A stretch of 64,000 nt of DNA. Source: Leishmania donovani. Lineage: Eukaryota; Euglenozoa; Kinetoplastea; Trypanosomatida; Trypanosomatidae. The position numbers and the translations under genes are program-made. The notes beneath the pieces are model-generated. The model did not search any database and was not told the origin of the DNA. It was given only the letters and a program-made list of their open reading frames with translations. Of this stretch, positions 1-11,600 are shown one piece after another; positions within the stretch are counted from its first letter, which is position 1; every line of letters begins with the position of its first letter. The stretch covers positions 246,235-310,234 of the forward strand of contig NC_018246.1 in the NCBI RefSeq assembly GCF_000227135.1, given 5' to 3'.

Positions 1-3000
1 CGTCCCCTGCTGAAGTGCAGCCGCGGCATCACCGCATCCCTCTACGGCCTGATGTATGAGGGCCTCGTTGAGGACTACTCGAGGGTGGGTCTCGCACTGG
101 AGCACGCCGCCTGCTTTGTCGCCGCCGCCGACGTGAACAGCGACTCCGGTGAGGCCGATGGCGCGGTCACTTTTCGAGGCCCGGCGCCGGCGTGTCCGCG
201 TGCTGTTGAGCTTCTGGCAACAACTGCGACCAGTGCGAGCCGAAGTCAGAGGGAGATGGGGCTATGCCTCGCCCCGGAGGCGCCGTATGACCTCGCGCTG
301 CTCTTGAGCAACACCCGTTACGTGCACAGCGGCAGGCGTAGCGGCGGGCTGCAGAGCCCACGGATACCGTCTCCTGACGTGTTTCACTTCTTTGGCGAGT
401 TAGCGGAGAAGGACGTTGTGGTGTGTGACGTGCGCGGCGACACTCGCAACGGCGACGCGCGGCCAGTGGTCTTTCTGGTTGGCGCGCTCGGCGACATTGT
501 GATCGAGCGGTGCAGTCACTGCACGATCTTGGTTTCTGGGACGCCGAGCAACTTGCAGGCGTCCCAGTGCCACGACTGCCAGCTGATCTTTATGGCGCGC
601 GAGTCGGTTGTGGAGGATTGTGCCCGCGTAGAGTGCGTGGCGCTCGTGACAGAGTACCTTTTAGTGCGGCAATGTGACGCGGTGCGGGTGCGGCCGCTCT
701 TCCTCGACTGCCCTTTCAGCGATGAGGTGCTGCGGCGCGTGGTCGGCGGAAGCGTCGGCGGCGACGAGGAGGAAATAGTGGTCGGTGCGTATGAGGCTGG
801 CAGGCTTGATGAGCTGAACGCGGTGCTGCGCGGCGTTGGGCAGGGGGTGCTCGTGGAAGCTTCCGAGAACGTGATTATCGAAGACATCGGCTACTACTAT
901 CATCGCAGCTGCCGCGCCGGTGATGGCGAGCGTGAAGATCAGGAGGGCGGCGCGGACGGTGACGGCTTCTCCGTGTTGTCGGTTGCGTATGCGAGCATGC
1001 AGAGCCCCACCGCAGCTGCGAGTTCCTCAGGCAATGCGTCGCGGTTCATGGCAGAGGCCGCGCAGTCGCTTGCGGAGCATCTCTCCCTGCCGTGCTACCT
1101 CGAGCCTCTCCAGCGCTACGGCGGCGGGGAAAGGGCTGCGGTCAGCCATGCGGGTCGACCCACCGTGTCCTTCCACGACCTGCTGAACTGCTCTGTGCTT
1201 CGCCTGCGTGGGTCTTTGTGTCCGCTGGAGTCGCAGGCATCGCCCACCTCCGGCGACTCCACGGTGGAGCTGGCGGATATCTGCGTGGAGCGGGTGCACG
1301 GCGGCGTCCTCTACGTGGAGGATGCCGTTCACACGCTGCGTCTGCGTCACTGCGTCGGCCCGCTGGACATCGTCGTCTGCGCTGCAGCGAGGGTGTTCAT
1401 GGAAGCCTGCGTTGGTGTGCAGCTGCGCACGGCCTGTGTCGACTTCCGCGCCACCGACTGCGTCCACTGCCATGTGGCGCTTCACGTGAACAACCCGCCA
1501 CAGTACCAGCGTTGCAGGAGCGTGCAGACCTCGGCGCTGAACATCACCGCGCGGGACTTCAGCGCACTGCTAAGCGCTGCCGGGGTAGACTTGGCAACAA
1601 ACTTGTACGATGAGCCGCTGCTACTAACGGAGGAGTGGAAGCCGACTGTGGCGGCAGGGTCGTCGGGTGCGTTGTTGGAAGGACGCAGAGTGCATGCCTT
1701 ACATGGTGGCTGCGTGGACACCCCTACGGGACCCCATAGCACCGCTGATATGTGTGCTGTGCTGCTCTCCTCGGTGCCCAGGGAGCAGCTGCATCCGCGA
1801 CAGGGAGGGCCGCGTGACAGCAGGCTGCGTGTGCAGCCCGACCAAGTGCCGCGCATCATGGCCGTGCTGCGCCAGCCTGTGATGGTGGTGGCCCCGCTCC
1901 CAGGGCTGTGCGCCAGCCCGAATGAGACTCCGTTTCTGGAGGAGCTAGAGGCGCGCGTGCTGGTGTGGGCCAAACAGCCGCTCTCAGTATCGCGTGAGGA
2001 GGCCGTTGCCATTGCGCTGTACGCCTTGGCTGACTTGGCAGAAGTGTACGCGAGTGTCACGGAATGGGTCGAGGCGACGGACGCGGTGCAGCCCACTGAG
2101 GCACCTAAGCGGGTGGCTGCGTTCGGCGGCTCTCTGAATTCCGATGCCCCACCACACCTCCTGTCCACGCGTGCGCCTCCCTCGCTGCCTGCCACTTCCT
2201 CAGCATCCTCGACGGCAAGTAATGTTCCGGGACTGGCGTTGGACGCGGTTCAGCAGCGTCTGCCCCCCACCGAGCGAGTGCTGCTGCAGCAGGCGGAGCA
2301 GCCTCGCACCAAGGACGGCGAGTGTGCTGCCCAGGATGCGTCAGCGGCACCTTCGTCGTCGCCGTCGGCGGGCGACGCCAGCGGAGCGGGAATCCCAGCA
2401 CCTGCAAAGCCGATGCTGGTCGAAGCCGGGGTTGTCGAGATAGGACCTGGCACGGAGGGCTTCGTGGAAGAGGTTGCCATTCACAGTGCACCAGCGCCGC
2501 CACTCTCGTTGCTGTTGACGTGCTACACGGACCCACCACCTGCGCCGAAGAACGACGGCGCTCAAACGTCACCGGCAGAGGGGCCTCATGCCGACCCAGT
2601 GGCGCTTCACCGACCGTCACAATCAGAAAGCTTGCCGATGCGCGCGCAGCACGGCAGACTCGCAGCTGCCGGATTACCAACGTTGCCGTGCACCGCGGCG
2701 AGCGCATTCGCCTCATCTGCGGCTGGGCTCGATGGCGCCGCCTCGGGGGTGGAAGACGACACCTCGGTGAACTCGAGCGTTGCCGCGCCGCCGCTGCCGC
2801 CGGGACCCGCCTACGCGCTCAACCCCACGAATGTCGGTGCCTCCTCCACGATGGACGTCTTCTACAACACACAGCGCGACGCCGCGTCAGTGGTCACCGG
2901 GACAGCAGGCCCGCTCATGGAGGAGGAGGGCGGCGCCTACTCGCTCACCGCCCGCACACTGGATGACGAAGGTGTGGGGTTCACCTCCGCCTCTCCCTGG

Positions 3001-3846
3001 CCCGATGGCATACGTTCGCCCGTCGTCACGGGCGGCCGCCGGGCCCTTAAGTGGGCCATGGGCAGCGGTGACAACCACGAGGGAGCGCGGAGTGGACGAC
3101 AAGCTTCACCAGTGGCGGAGACCATTGATGTGCTGGGTGCCCAGGCGCAGGCCCAGTGGCCCTCGTCGTTGGAGAGGTCGCCGCATGTTATGGAATCGGA
3201 GGAGCGCAGCAGTCGCGACGGCGACGAGCTGCTGGTCGCCACCACCGCCGTCTGTACAAAGGAGCTACAGGAAGTTTTCCTGAAGGAAGAGGTCGAGCCA
3301 CACTACGCGCGCAACGCCGCGCACTCTTCTTTGCGTACCTCGACGTCCTCGGTGGCCGAGTACCCGTGGCGCGGCGTGATGTCGCACGAGAACAGCGCAG
3401 AGTACGTCGCGGGCGGTAGTGACAACGGCACCGGCGAGTCGACGGTGCCACAGACCAACTTCCTCCACGTGTCGCAAGACTCGTCCGCGCGGCGGTTGGA
3501 GCTGAACTCCCAAGCTGCCATGGAGACCCTGGTGATGGCTATGGGCTCCGAGGAGGGTGGCAGCTTCTCCACGGTGCAAAGGGGCGTGCTGGAGCCGCCG
3601 GCAAGCGGGCGTGCCGTTGTGCCGAAGACGGAGCCTCTGGGAAGGATCTCGCCTGAAGTCATGGCGATGCACGAGGTCGATGCGAACGTAAAGGAGGTGC
3701 TACGACAAGTAGAGCAGGCACGCCAGCTCTTCGCGCGAAATCAGCGCTCGTGGGAATCGTCAGCGGGTGGCGGCTTGGAGGCCCGTGTGCGGGCGGCAGT
3801 GGCGAAGCTGACGGCCTTGAAGGCTGCGCATGCTGAGGCAGCCTAG
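1..3846 (+). CDS. C-CAP/TBCC-like beta-helix protein, 5'-truncated by the window edge
   Basis: The frame is open from base 1 (first in-window ATG at 52), so the true start probably lies outside the window. Two regions, about nt 409-730 and nt 1170-1640, are Cys/Val/Leu-rich with short repeated beta strands such as RCSHCTILV, DCARVECVALV, RHCVGPLDIVV and ATDCVHCHVALHV. This spacing is typical of the C-CAP/cofactor C-like fold of tubulin cofactor C, TBCCD1 and CAP proteins. The second region, followed by a conserved-looking LYDEPLLLTEEWKP segment, is the better match. The rest is Ser/Ala/Pro-rich low complexity, ending in a short helical, probably coiled-coil tail (about nt 3660-3846). By family knowledge a role in tubulin folding or in basal-body/centrosome organisation is possible; TBCCD1 is a known basal-body-associated protein in trypanosomes. 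The exact subfamily is uncertain. The stop is TAG at 3844-3846. Confidence 0.6.
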   Translation, partial: RPLLKCSRGITASLYGLMYEGLVEDYSRVGLALEHAACFVAAADVNSDSGEADGAVTFRGPAPACPRAVELLATTATSASRSQREMGLCLAPEAPYDLALLLSNTRYVHSGRRSGGLQSPRIPSPDVFHFFGELAEKDVVVCDVRGDTRNGDARPVVFLVGALGDIVIERCSHCTILVSGTPSNLQASQCHDCQLIFMARESVVEDCARVECVALVTEYLLVRQCDAVRVRPLFLDCPFSDEVLRRVVGGSVGGDEEEIVVGAYEAGRLDELNAVLRGVGQGVLVEASENVIIEDIGYYYHRSCRAGDGEREDQEGGADGDGFSVLSVAYASMQSPTAAASSSGNASRFMAEAAQSLAEHLSLPCYLEPLQRYGGGERAAVSHAGRPTVSFHDLLNCSVLRLRGSLCPLESQASPTSGDSTVELADICVERVHGGVLYVEDAVHTLRLRHCVGPLDIVVCAAARVFMEACVGVQLRTACVDFRATDCVHCHVALHVNNPPQYQRCRSVQTSALNITARDFSALLSAAGVDLATNLYDEPLLLTEEWKPTVAAGSSGALLEGRRVHALHGGCVDTPTGPHSTADMCAVLLSSVPREQLHPRQGGPRDSRLRVQPDQVPRIMAVLRQPVMVVAPLPGLCASPNETPFLEELEARVLVWAKQPLSVSREEAVAIALYALADLAEVYASVTEWVEATDAVQPTEAPKRVAAFGGSLNSDAPPHLLSTRAPPSLPATSSASSTASNVPGLALDAVQQRLPPTERVLLQQAEQPRTKDGECAAQDASAAPSSSPSAGDASGAGIPAPAKPMLVEAGVVEIGPGTEGFVEEVAIHSAPAPPLSLLLTCYTDPPPAPKNDGAQTSPAEGPHADPVALHRPSQSESLPMRAQHGRLAAAGLPTLPCTAASAFASSAAGLDGAASGVEDDTSVNSSVAAPPLPPGPAYALNPTNVGASSTMDVFYNTQRDAASVVTGTAGPLMEEEGGAYSLTARTLDDEGVGFTSASPWPDGIRSPVVTGGRRALKWAMGSGDNHEGARSGRQASPVAETIDVLGAQAQAQWPSSLERSPHVMESEERSSRDGDELLVATTAVCTKELQEVFLKEEVEPHYARNAAHSSLRTSTSSVAEYPWRGVMSHENSAEYVAGGSDNGTGESTVPQTNFLHVSQDSSARRLELNSQAAMETLVMAMGSEEGGSFSTVQRGVLEPPASGRAVVPKTEPLGRISPEVMAMHEVDANVKEVLRQVEQARQLFARNQRSWESSAGGGLEARVRAAVAKLTALKAAHAEAA

Positions 3847-6270
3847 TGTACCTGTGCGAAGGGCGACGAGAGACAGTGGAGCTCTTCGTTTTTTTTTTTT
3901 CGTGGCGGTGGCTTCTGAGAATCTCCTCTACACCTTCGTCTTCACTGCCGCCGCGCATGCCCCGCTGCGGAGCGGAAGGGGTAGCAGTTGACATCGAAAA
4001 AAAAAAGGAGGAGTTCTCACAAGGACCTCGAGGCAAGATGGGTGCCAATCTGATGCCAGTTGTGTGGGTCCGCACGGATGCATGCGTGCGTTGACGTGGC
4101 TTTGTGGCCGCCCTCAATATCCCCATCCCTCACTTTGGCGTTTCTTTCCTCAGCTGCAGGGTGTGGGAGCTGCGAAGAGGGGTCATGATACCCGCATCCC
4201 TTTATGCTATCCGTCGTTGCTAAGTTTTTCTTCTAGCGACTCCGTTGCGAGAGACAAGCACGGAGACGTGCATAAGCGCATACGCAGCATGGCACGGTGC
4301 TCCTGGTGGTGAGAGGTGTTTGACTACAGGTGTCATCCCCACCGCAGCCCACAGATGCTCGCGTTGATCCCTTCGCCTGCCGCTGTTGCGGGCGTCGTGG
4401 AGTGCTGACCCGTGCACCTCTCGCGATCAGGGACACCGAAAAGATCCTGCCGTGCCTTCATTTCTCTACCTGGCTCCGTTAGTCTGTGTTCGTGTGCTCT
4501 CCCGTTGTGTTTCCGCCGTCTCTTCTCACCCGCGCATGCATCGCGGCACACAAACGCACATTTATTTTTTGCATCTTCTCACGCCCGTCACGCGCACCGC
4601 ACACGCCTTCATACCGCCGCTCCCCGACGCGCCCTTTTTGCGGTCATCTTCCTTTCTCACATACATTTCGCATGACATGCATCTTTGCACACGCACGTTT
4701 GGGATGGGCTGCGTGGATACATGTACCCAACTCGCGCGCGCGGCAGCATATCACCGTCACAGTAGAAGGGCCCAAGTAGAAGCGGCGCACTGGAAAATAC
4801 GTTAGCCAACAGGAAGAATCGAAATAACAAAACATCAACAGAAAACAGAAAGCGACAACAGCATAGAACGCCGCCGCTAGCCACACACACACGCACACAC
4901 ACCTCCTATGTATCAGCAACACCTCTCGTGCGGCACAACGCAACAAAACACGCACACCCATTTCTCACGCAACCCGCTTTAGGAGCCGAGTTGCTCCATA
5001 CGTACGTGGTTGCGTATTTCGCTCGTGCCGCGTGACGGGAACCTCTTTAAACTCTCCATTTCCTTTGGCCCAAGGACACCAACGCTTACACATTAAGTGC
5101 GCAGAGAGAGAGAGAGACAAAACCACATACACTCGCACCTACGCTGTGCGTGGCTGTCAAGTGTGCCTCTCGCCCGCCCCGTGCCTCCGTTGCTCTTGGG
5201 TGTCTTTGTCTTCGTCGTCTTCTGGATTTCTGTTTTCTTGCTGTTGTTCTTTCACTCCACGCCCGCCCACTTTTCCCGTGGGTCGACTTGTGCACGCATT
5301 TTTGTTTTCGGGCGGAGACCCGGAGGTCTTTGTGTGTGTGTGTGTGCCTGCGGGCGTTTCTGTCTGTGCAGGGTGCGCGTGGGCATATACGATCTGCTGA
5401 CCCCCGCCCACCATACACACCTCTCCCGCTTTCCCTTTATCATTTCAAACCCCTCAAAAAGAACAACAAAAAGAGGGCGCTATCATTTCTGTCTTCTTGT
5501 TCCCTGTTCTCTGTTTTGCACGTGTCGCTTTTTTTTAGCGCGCATATGTGCGTGCTGAATCCCTGTCCCTTTTTGTGCTCTTGCTGTTCTTGTCGACGGT
5601 CCCTGGACCGTCTTCTAATTTACGCGCCTCTCCCTCTCCCCCGCGTTTCCGAAACGCTTCCTCCCTTTTTCAGTGTTCGCCCGATACGAAGGACTTTTTT
5701 CTCCTCCGCACTCCTCATTTCTCTTTCCCTGAGACGTGACTTCCTTTTTTTCCTTGTTGCTTCGCTCATTGTGCGCGCCTCATTTTCTTCCTTTCGCGTA
5801 CCTTCGGCTTCTCTCTCTTGCTTTTCTTCCGTCTTCGCTTCTATTATCATTATTACTGTTCGTTCTTCTGTTTTTCTGGGGATTTCCACTCATTACCCCC
5901 TCGCACTCTTCTTTCTTTCGCTACGGCCCTCTCCCCTCTCCCCTAGCCTCACCCATACGGCCTCTCAAAAGACACACCGTCCTCTCTTCTTCTTCACTAA
6001 CCGTCCTCTTCATTTTTTTTTTTCGTTCATCGCTTGCTCTCCTTTTTCACCTTTTGTCCCTCGCAATTTTCGTCCCTCTGCGATATTCTGCTCTGCTGTG
6101 CTTTTTTTTGTTTTCGCGCTGTTTATATGCACATATATCTTCCTTTCTTACCCCCACACCCCCTTTCCAAGGCGGTGCAGCCTTGGAGACGTGTGTAGAG
6201 AACGAAAACAAATAACTCTCCTGTCCCTCTCCCCCCCCCTTTCTCTCTGTCTCTGCCTGGTATTGTCCAT

Positions 6271-6308
6271 CTCTCTCTCTCTCCCTCTCCCTCTCCCTCT
6301 CCCTCTCT
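6271..6308 (+). repeat. CT / CTCCCT microsatellite
   Basis: A run of CT dinucleotides passes into about four to five CTCCCT hexamers. It is a pure polypyrimidine array on the + strand inside the 3.8-8.6 kb spacer. It may act as a pyrimidine tract for RNA processing, but it is far from a start codon. Confidence 0.8.
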
Positions 6309-8391
6309 ACGAAATCCAGTCCTTTGATTGATGCCGGTGTTTGTCAAGAGAAATATACTTTCCTCTCGTTCCCCCCCCCCTTGAGCTCGCCTTGCCGCCG
6401 TGATTTCGTGACCCCTTTGTATTATTATTTCTTTATTGGGAGGCCCTCGCCGCGCCTCTCCCCTCCCCGCTGAAGCTGGCGGTGTGTTGACACTCGTATC
6501 TCGTCGTCCGGTTTTCGCTCTCCCTCCCTTCCCCCTTACGTGCTCCGCATTACATTTCGAAGGAGGGATCGGCGGTGCTCCTGTTGTTCGGCCTTGTGTG
6601 TGTGTCTTTCGTGTTTGATTTCTTCCTCTCTTCTTCGACCAGGAACGACTCCCACTCACTATCCCCACTACCACGCGTCCACCTTACTTCCCCACCCCTC
6701 CTTCTTTACCTCTGTCCTCGACGCATCATCATCGCCCAGCGTGACGCCGACAGACACCACGCCGCACGCAAAAAAAAACGCACACGTTACCTCCTTTCTA
6801 CCCCTCTTTGGCCCACAACCGCGCACACAGCAAGGCCTCGAGCGGTCTTACGCGAGGCAGAGAGTGAAAGAGCCCAGCAAAAAAAAAAGAAACGGCGATA
6901 AAGAGAGGGCGCAGGACAGACAACAAAGGACGCCGAGGAACAAAACACAACTGGCAAGCGCAAAAAAAAAAGAAACACGGAAGGAAGAGGGCAAGCAACG
7001 GAAAGGGGCAAGGCAACACAAAACCTCGGTAAAGGAAGTATACAGCCCTTCTTTTTGCTGCTCGTCGGTTTCGTGGCTTGCTTCCATCTCGTCGCTCCTT
7101 TTTTTTTGTCTTCTTTTCGGTTCCGTTTTTCTCTTCTTTCGTGTCTAGCTCCTCTTCTTCGCTCTGCTCCTGTCCTCTACCCTGGCGTCCTTTCTGTCGT
7201 GCTGCTGCTGCTGCCCCTCTCGATCTCCTCTGTGTGTGCGCTTGACGTTATCCAGGTTGAAGGTGTGCATATTTGTGTGTGTTGGGGGGGGCTTATGCTG
7301 ACCTGCTGATTCTTCCTGTGTCTGCCACCCCCCCCGCCATCCACCCACCTGCACCTCTACCTCCACTTCCGTCTTGCAATTATTATTATTTCTTCGATAG
7401 TGCAACCTGTCCTCTTCGTTTCTCCCACGCGTTCCTCACGTTTCTACGTCTTTGTATGCGGTGTGTGTATATCTTTTTCTCTCTCTCGTTTCCTCGTGAG
7501 CTCCCTCCTACCCTCTTCTACAAGCGCTCGCGTGTGCGTGTCTATCTTTGGGCGCTTCCCTACGGGAACACGTGACGCACGAGCCCGTGTGCAGTGTTGA
7601 GCGTCAGTGCTATCGTGCGTCCATCGCCCCTTCCCCCCTCCACTCCCCTCCTCCCCTTCCCCTTCCCCACAGTGTGACGTTGATCTTTCCACTGCTCCTT
7701 TCCGTTGTTGCCTGCTTTTCTGTTTTCCAACCCTGCCTCTGGTGATTATACTGCCACTGCTACGACTACCACCACCATCTACCACGCCCTCCAGTAACGC
7801 TCCAGCTCCGTCTCTCGCTCGCTGTAGCGCACGGGTGTTACTTGTTTGTGCGTTTTGGGGTAGCTCATCATTCACTTGCAAAGGTGAACAGTGGCTTCTC
7901 TCTCGTTCTTCTTCCTTTCTCTTCCCTCTTCCCTCCCCACCTCCTTGACACTCTCATTTTTTTTTTGCGGCCTTTCACCACCTTTGCCCTTGGTTACTGC
8001 TAATTGACAGCTCTTCTAATATTGCCCCTCATTTTTCTCTCTCTCCATTTGTGTCCGTGTGTGTGTGTGTACCCGCGCGTGTGAGTCTCGGTTGGTGCGC
8101 AACGGCTACATATTTGCGGCTGCTCCACCGCTCTAACCGCCTCCCCCCTCCCCTGCTACCCCGCATAACATCGCCACAAACACTTTTGCATCTCTTCTTG
8201 ATTGCTTCTCTAGGTCTTCTCAACGTTTTTCGTTAACCACGTTAGTGTTCATCCGCTTGGCTGTGTTTCACCTTGCTTTCTCGTGTGCGCCCTTGGCAGT
8301 GCTGGCACGGACTGCTGGTGTCGTTGTGGTGCTGTCTCATCGTTTTTTTTTTTCGAAGCACTGTTGTCGGCTCCCCGGTTCTTGCCATCCT

Positions 8392-8427
8392 GCTCTCTCC
8401 CCCCTTTTTTCTCTGGCTGTTGAGCAG
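8392..8427 (+). promoter_or_regulatory. Predicted trans-splice acceptor for the kinase gene
   Basis: A C/T-only tract at about 8394-8414 is followed by AG at 8423-8424 and CAG at 8425-8427, about 190 nt before the ATG at 8616. This is the expected spliced-leader acceptor layout in kinetoplastids. It supports the start at 8616 and argues against the in-frame upstream extension, whose product would begin with low-complexity CVCVC codons. Confidence 0.45.
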
Positions 8428-8615
8428 GTCTGCTGCTCTTCTGTCTTTGTTTTGTGTGTGTGTGTGTGTGCCACCGCGATAACCTCTTGTCATTGTCTTC
8501 CTTTTTGTGGTTTGCATTCGGAATCGGTGAAGGGGCACACGTGCGAGGGTGTGGGAGGCCTGCTCCCCCCTTTTTTTCTTCATTCACTATCCTCCCCTGT
8601 GCGTTTCATGCACTG

Positions 8616-11600
8616 ATGCTGCCATCTAGTGCGCCGCCCTGGGGTCCAGGGCCACCTGACCCGGCTCCATACTCCACGATCGCCGCGCACAACTGCACCG
8701 CCGAGTGCGTCGATGGTTCCACATCAGGTAGTGCTACGCACAATCGGAGCACCTCACCACGCGGACAGCCTGCCGGAGGTGACACGGCATCTCCAACGCC
8801 TGCTTCCGTGGAGGTGCTAGGGCGAAAGACTCAGCATCGCCGGTGTAGCACTAGCCCACCTCTGAAGCCACTCATGAAAGAGGCATTTCTCGCTCGCGCA
8901 CCCGAGAAACCGCGGTGCACGTTGGCTAGTGCAGCGATGGAGAGCACCGGCGACCCGCCACATCCCTCCAAGGACAGCGATGCTGAGACTTCGGCATGCA
9001 TTCGCGCAACTTGCACAGGGTCCCGAACACGAGTGGATCATGCGCCGCCGCTGTCGTTGTCCGCTACCGTTTCCTCTGTGCAGCAGCACCTCGGCATGAT
9101 ACCGCAAGTGGCCAGCAGCAACTCCGCCTCTTATCAGGCGAGCGCCAGCGCGCCATCAACACCAAGCAATCGTAAGGAGGCATCAAAGATGCGGCGACGC
9201 TCCTCTTCGGCCTTCATGAGTCGACTGCCTTCCGACACCCGCCTGCGAACGTCGCTGTTGGCCGCCTTTGGTGTGCATGTCGAGACACATGGGCGCTGTG
9301 ACGCACCGTCTCATGCGCCGCTTCCGGTCCGCGGCTCGTTGTCGATGACGAACTCCACGGACGTGACGCCCGTTGCATCTGACACCCACTTTCGCAGGAG
9401 CGTCAACGAAGGATGCAGCACCGTCGAGTCTCACTGCACTGCCACCGCCGCTGCGTCGTGCGTTGTCGTGCGTGCGCCTTCTGGCGCATTTCGCGCGCTG
9501 CCTCACCCTAGCATATGGCTCAACACCAGTCTCGCAGGTATCGGCGGAGTGCCGTCATTCAACTCTTCCACTCCGTCCACCAATGCGTCTGTTCTGAAGG
9601 ATCGCCACAGTAGCGGTGCAGGCACGTGCGAGGTGCCGAGTGAGTCGAGCTTGCTGCCGCCATTCCGCACGAGCTCGTTCGACCGCGACGGCGTCGGCGC
9701 GGAAGACTGCGGCAGCGAAGCGTCAGGCACGGCGTCCACCTCCGCCACAGTTGAGGTCCTTCACAGCGGGGACGCTAACCCCGTCACCGGAGACCGGTGT
9801 AGCCGCCTGCCAAGTGGGAGAAGCATCAACACCTCTGTCAGTGGTGAAGTCGGCGGTTTCGCACCCGATGCAAGCGGCACCTCAACAGCCCACCATACCT
9901 GCGCGGAAAGCAACAGCAGCGCCGGCGGCGGCGCTGAACTCCAAGGGGCGGGGTGCTCGTTTGGCTGGCGCATGTTCTCTTCGCTCACGTCCCAGCGCGG
10001 CGGCGGTGGCGGCGGCGCGCCTGCGCCGTCCCTGGGCATATTTCAAAGCGGCCTCTATCTTTCCATGGACGAAGGCGACGTGTCGCCCGCGCCGGCTCTA
10101 GAGGTGCCGATGACGCCGCAGAGCTTTTCAACGATGCTGCTGGCGCGGGAGAGCAGCGAGGGGGCGCAGCATCCCGTTCGCGCCGGCAGCGCCACTTCGG
10201 CGACGACGACAAACGGTGCACGATCCTCCTCTCTTGCTGTGCAGGAGGGCAATGACACGATGCTGAGGCAGTCCTCACAACAGGTGCCGATCGTCTCGCA
10301 ACTGGCGGAGGATGCCTGGAGCGGAGGCGGGGTCGCCGCAAACGGGATTGAGGACTGGTGTGTCGACGGTGGCAGTCGCGATAGCCGTGAGGCACGTACA
10401 ACGAGCACGACTCACACCTCCGGGGTTGGATCGCACCCCTGCCTGGTCCCCGGCAGCGGAAGCGGCAGGTGCGTCATAGGTGGATGCTGCGCGACCCCAC
10501 TCAGTAGCTTTCAACTCCTCGGTGGCAGCAGTAAGCAGGAGATGCCTACAAGCGCCCTCGACACGGATGAGATCCCCTCCACCCCGACGGACATCAGCGC
10601 TTTACCACACCCGCCGCCGCCGCCGCTCTCGGCGCGCCGCCGGCGCCAACGACGGGCTTGTCATCACTGCGACGGCGGCAACGCCGTCAGCAGCAACTCC
10701 CGCGTCGATTTGGAGACGGGGGTGATTGAGACGGACACGCTGGAGCGTGCTCGGGCGGTATCGAAAGACGGCTCGAGGGCGTACGAGATTGTGAACGGGA
10801 AGTACGTCATGTACGACTACGAGCTTGGCAGAGGGTCCTACGCCACAGTGCGGCTTTGCTACAACATGGCGGATGGCCATTTCTACGCGGTGAAGGTTCT
10901 GGATCGTGTTCGACTGAAGCGTCGCCAGCTCGGCTCAGAGGCCGGCCTGTGCAAGATCGATCAAGAGATCGCGATGATGAAGCAGGTGCAGCACAAGAAC
11001 ATCATCGCGCTCCACGAGGTTATTCGTGACCCCAGCATGCGCTACGTCTACCTTGTGCTGGAGCTGGCGGAGTCCAGGGAGGTGCTGTCGATGCGGGACA
11101 ACGGTGACGTGCTACCGCGCGGCGACGACGACGGTGCCGCAACGGCGTACCCTGAGGCTGCTGCGCGTGAAATGGTGAAGGGGCTACTGCAAGCACTCAT
11201 GTACATCCACTACCTCGGAGTTGCGCACCGCGATATCAAGCCCTCTAACGTGCTGCGTACGGCGGACGGTACAGTGAAGCTGTGCGACTTTGGTGTCTCG
11301 GTTCTAGTCGGCGACGCGCCGATGCAACTGAGTCGCGAAGGCAGCGTGGCTTTCTTGGCACCGGAGCTGCTCCTGTCGAGCGAGGTGGAAGTGTCACGAT
11401 TTTTGACGCCGGACGACTCATCTCTGGGCTCAACGCGTAACAAGAGTGCAACGCACATGCTCGCCGACTCCGCGCTGGCCACCGCCACCAGGAACGCGCG
11501 CACGACTGTGACGTCCACCACAACGGCCACTAGTGCAACTGAACTGGCGAGCACCGGCGGGCCGGCTTCGCCCAAGGAGGAGGGCGCCAAGTGGACCCAG

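Larger units (their letters stand above)
3847..8615 (+). other. Long intergenic spacer (about 4.8 kb)
   Basis: No credible gene is seen. The + strand is strongly pyrimidine-rich from about 5150 to 6330 and again from about 7050 to 8600. Long open frames here (for example 5150-6331) reflect scarcity of A rather than coding: their products are Phe/Ser/Leu/Cys runs with no domain. The stretch holds TG/CA runs, a CT/CTCCCT array and a purine-rich patch around 6850-7030. It presumably contains the 3' UTR of the upstream gene and the 5' UTR of the kinase. Confidence 0.7.

Noticed and set aside
5150..6331. 393-codon + frame
   Set aside because: Phe/Ser/Leu/Pro-rich low complexity from a pyrimidine block; no domain; composition unlike the true genes.
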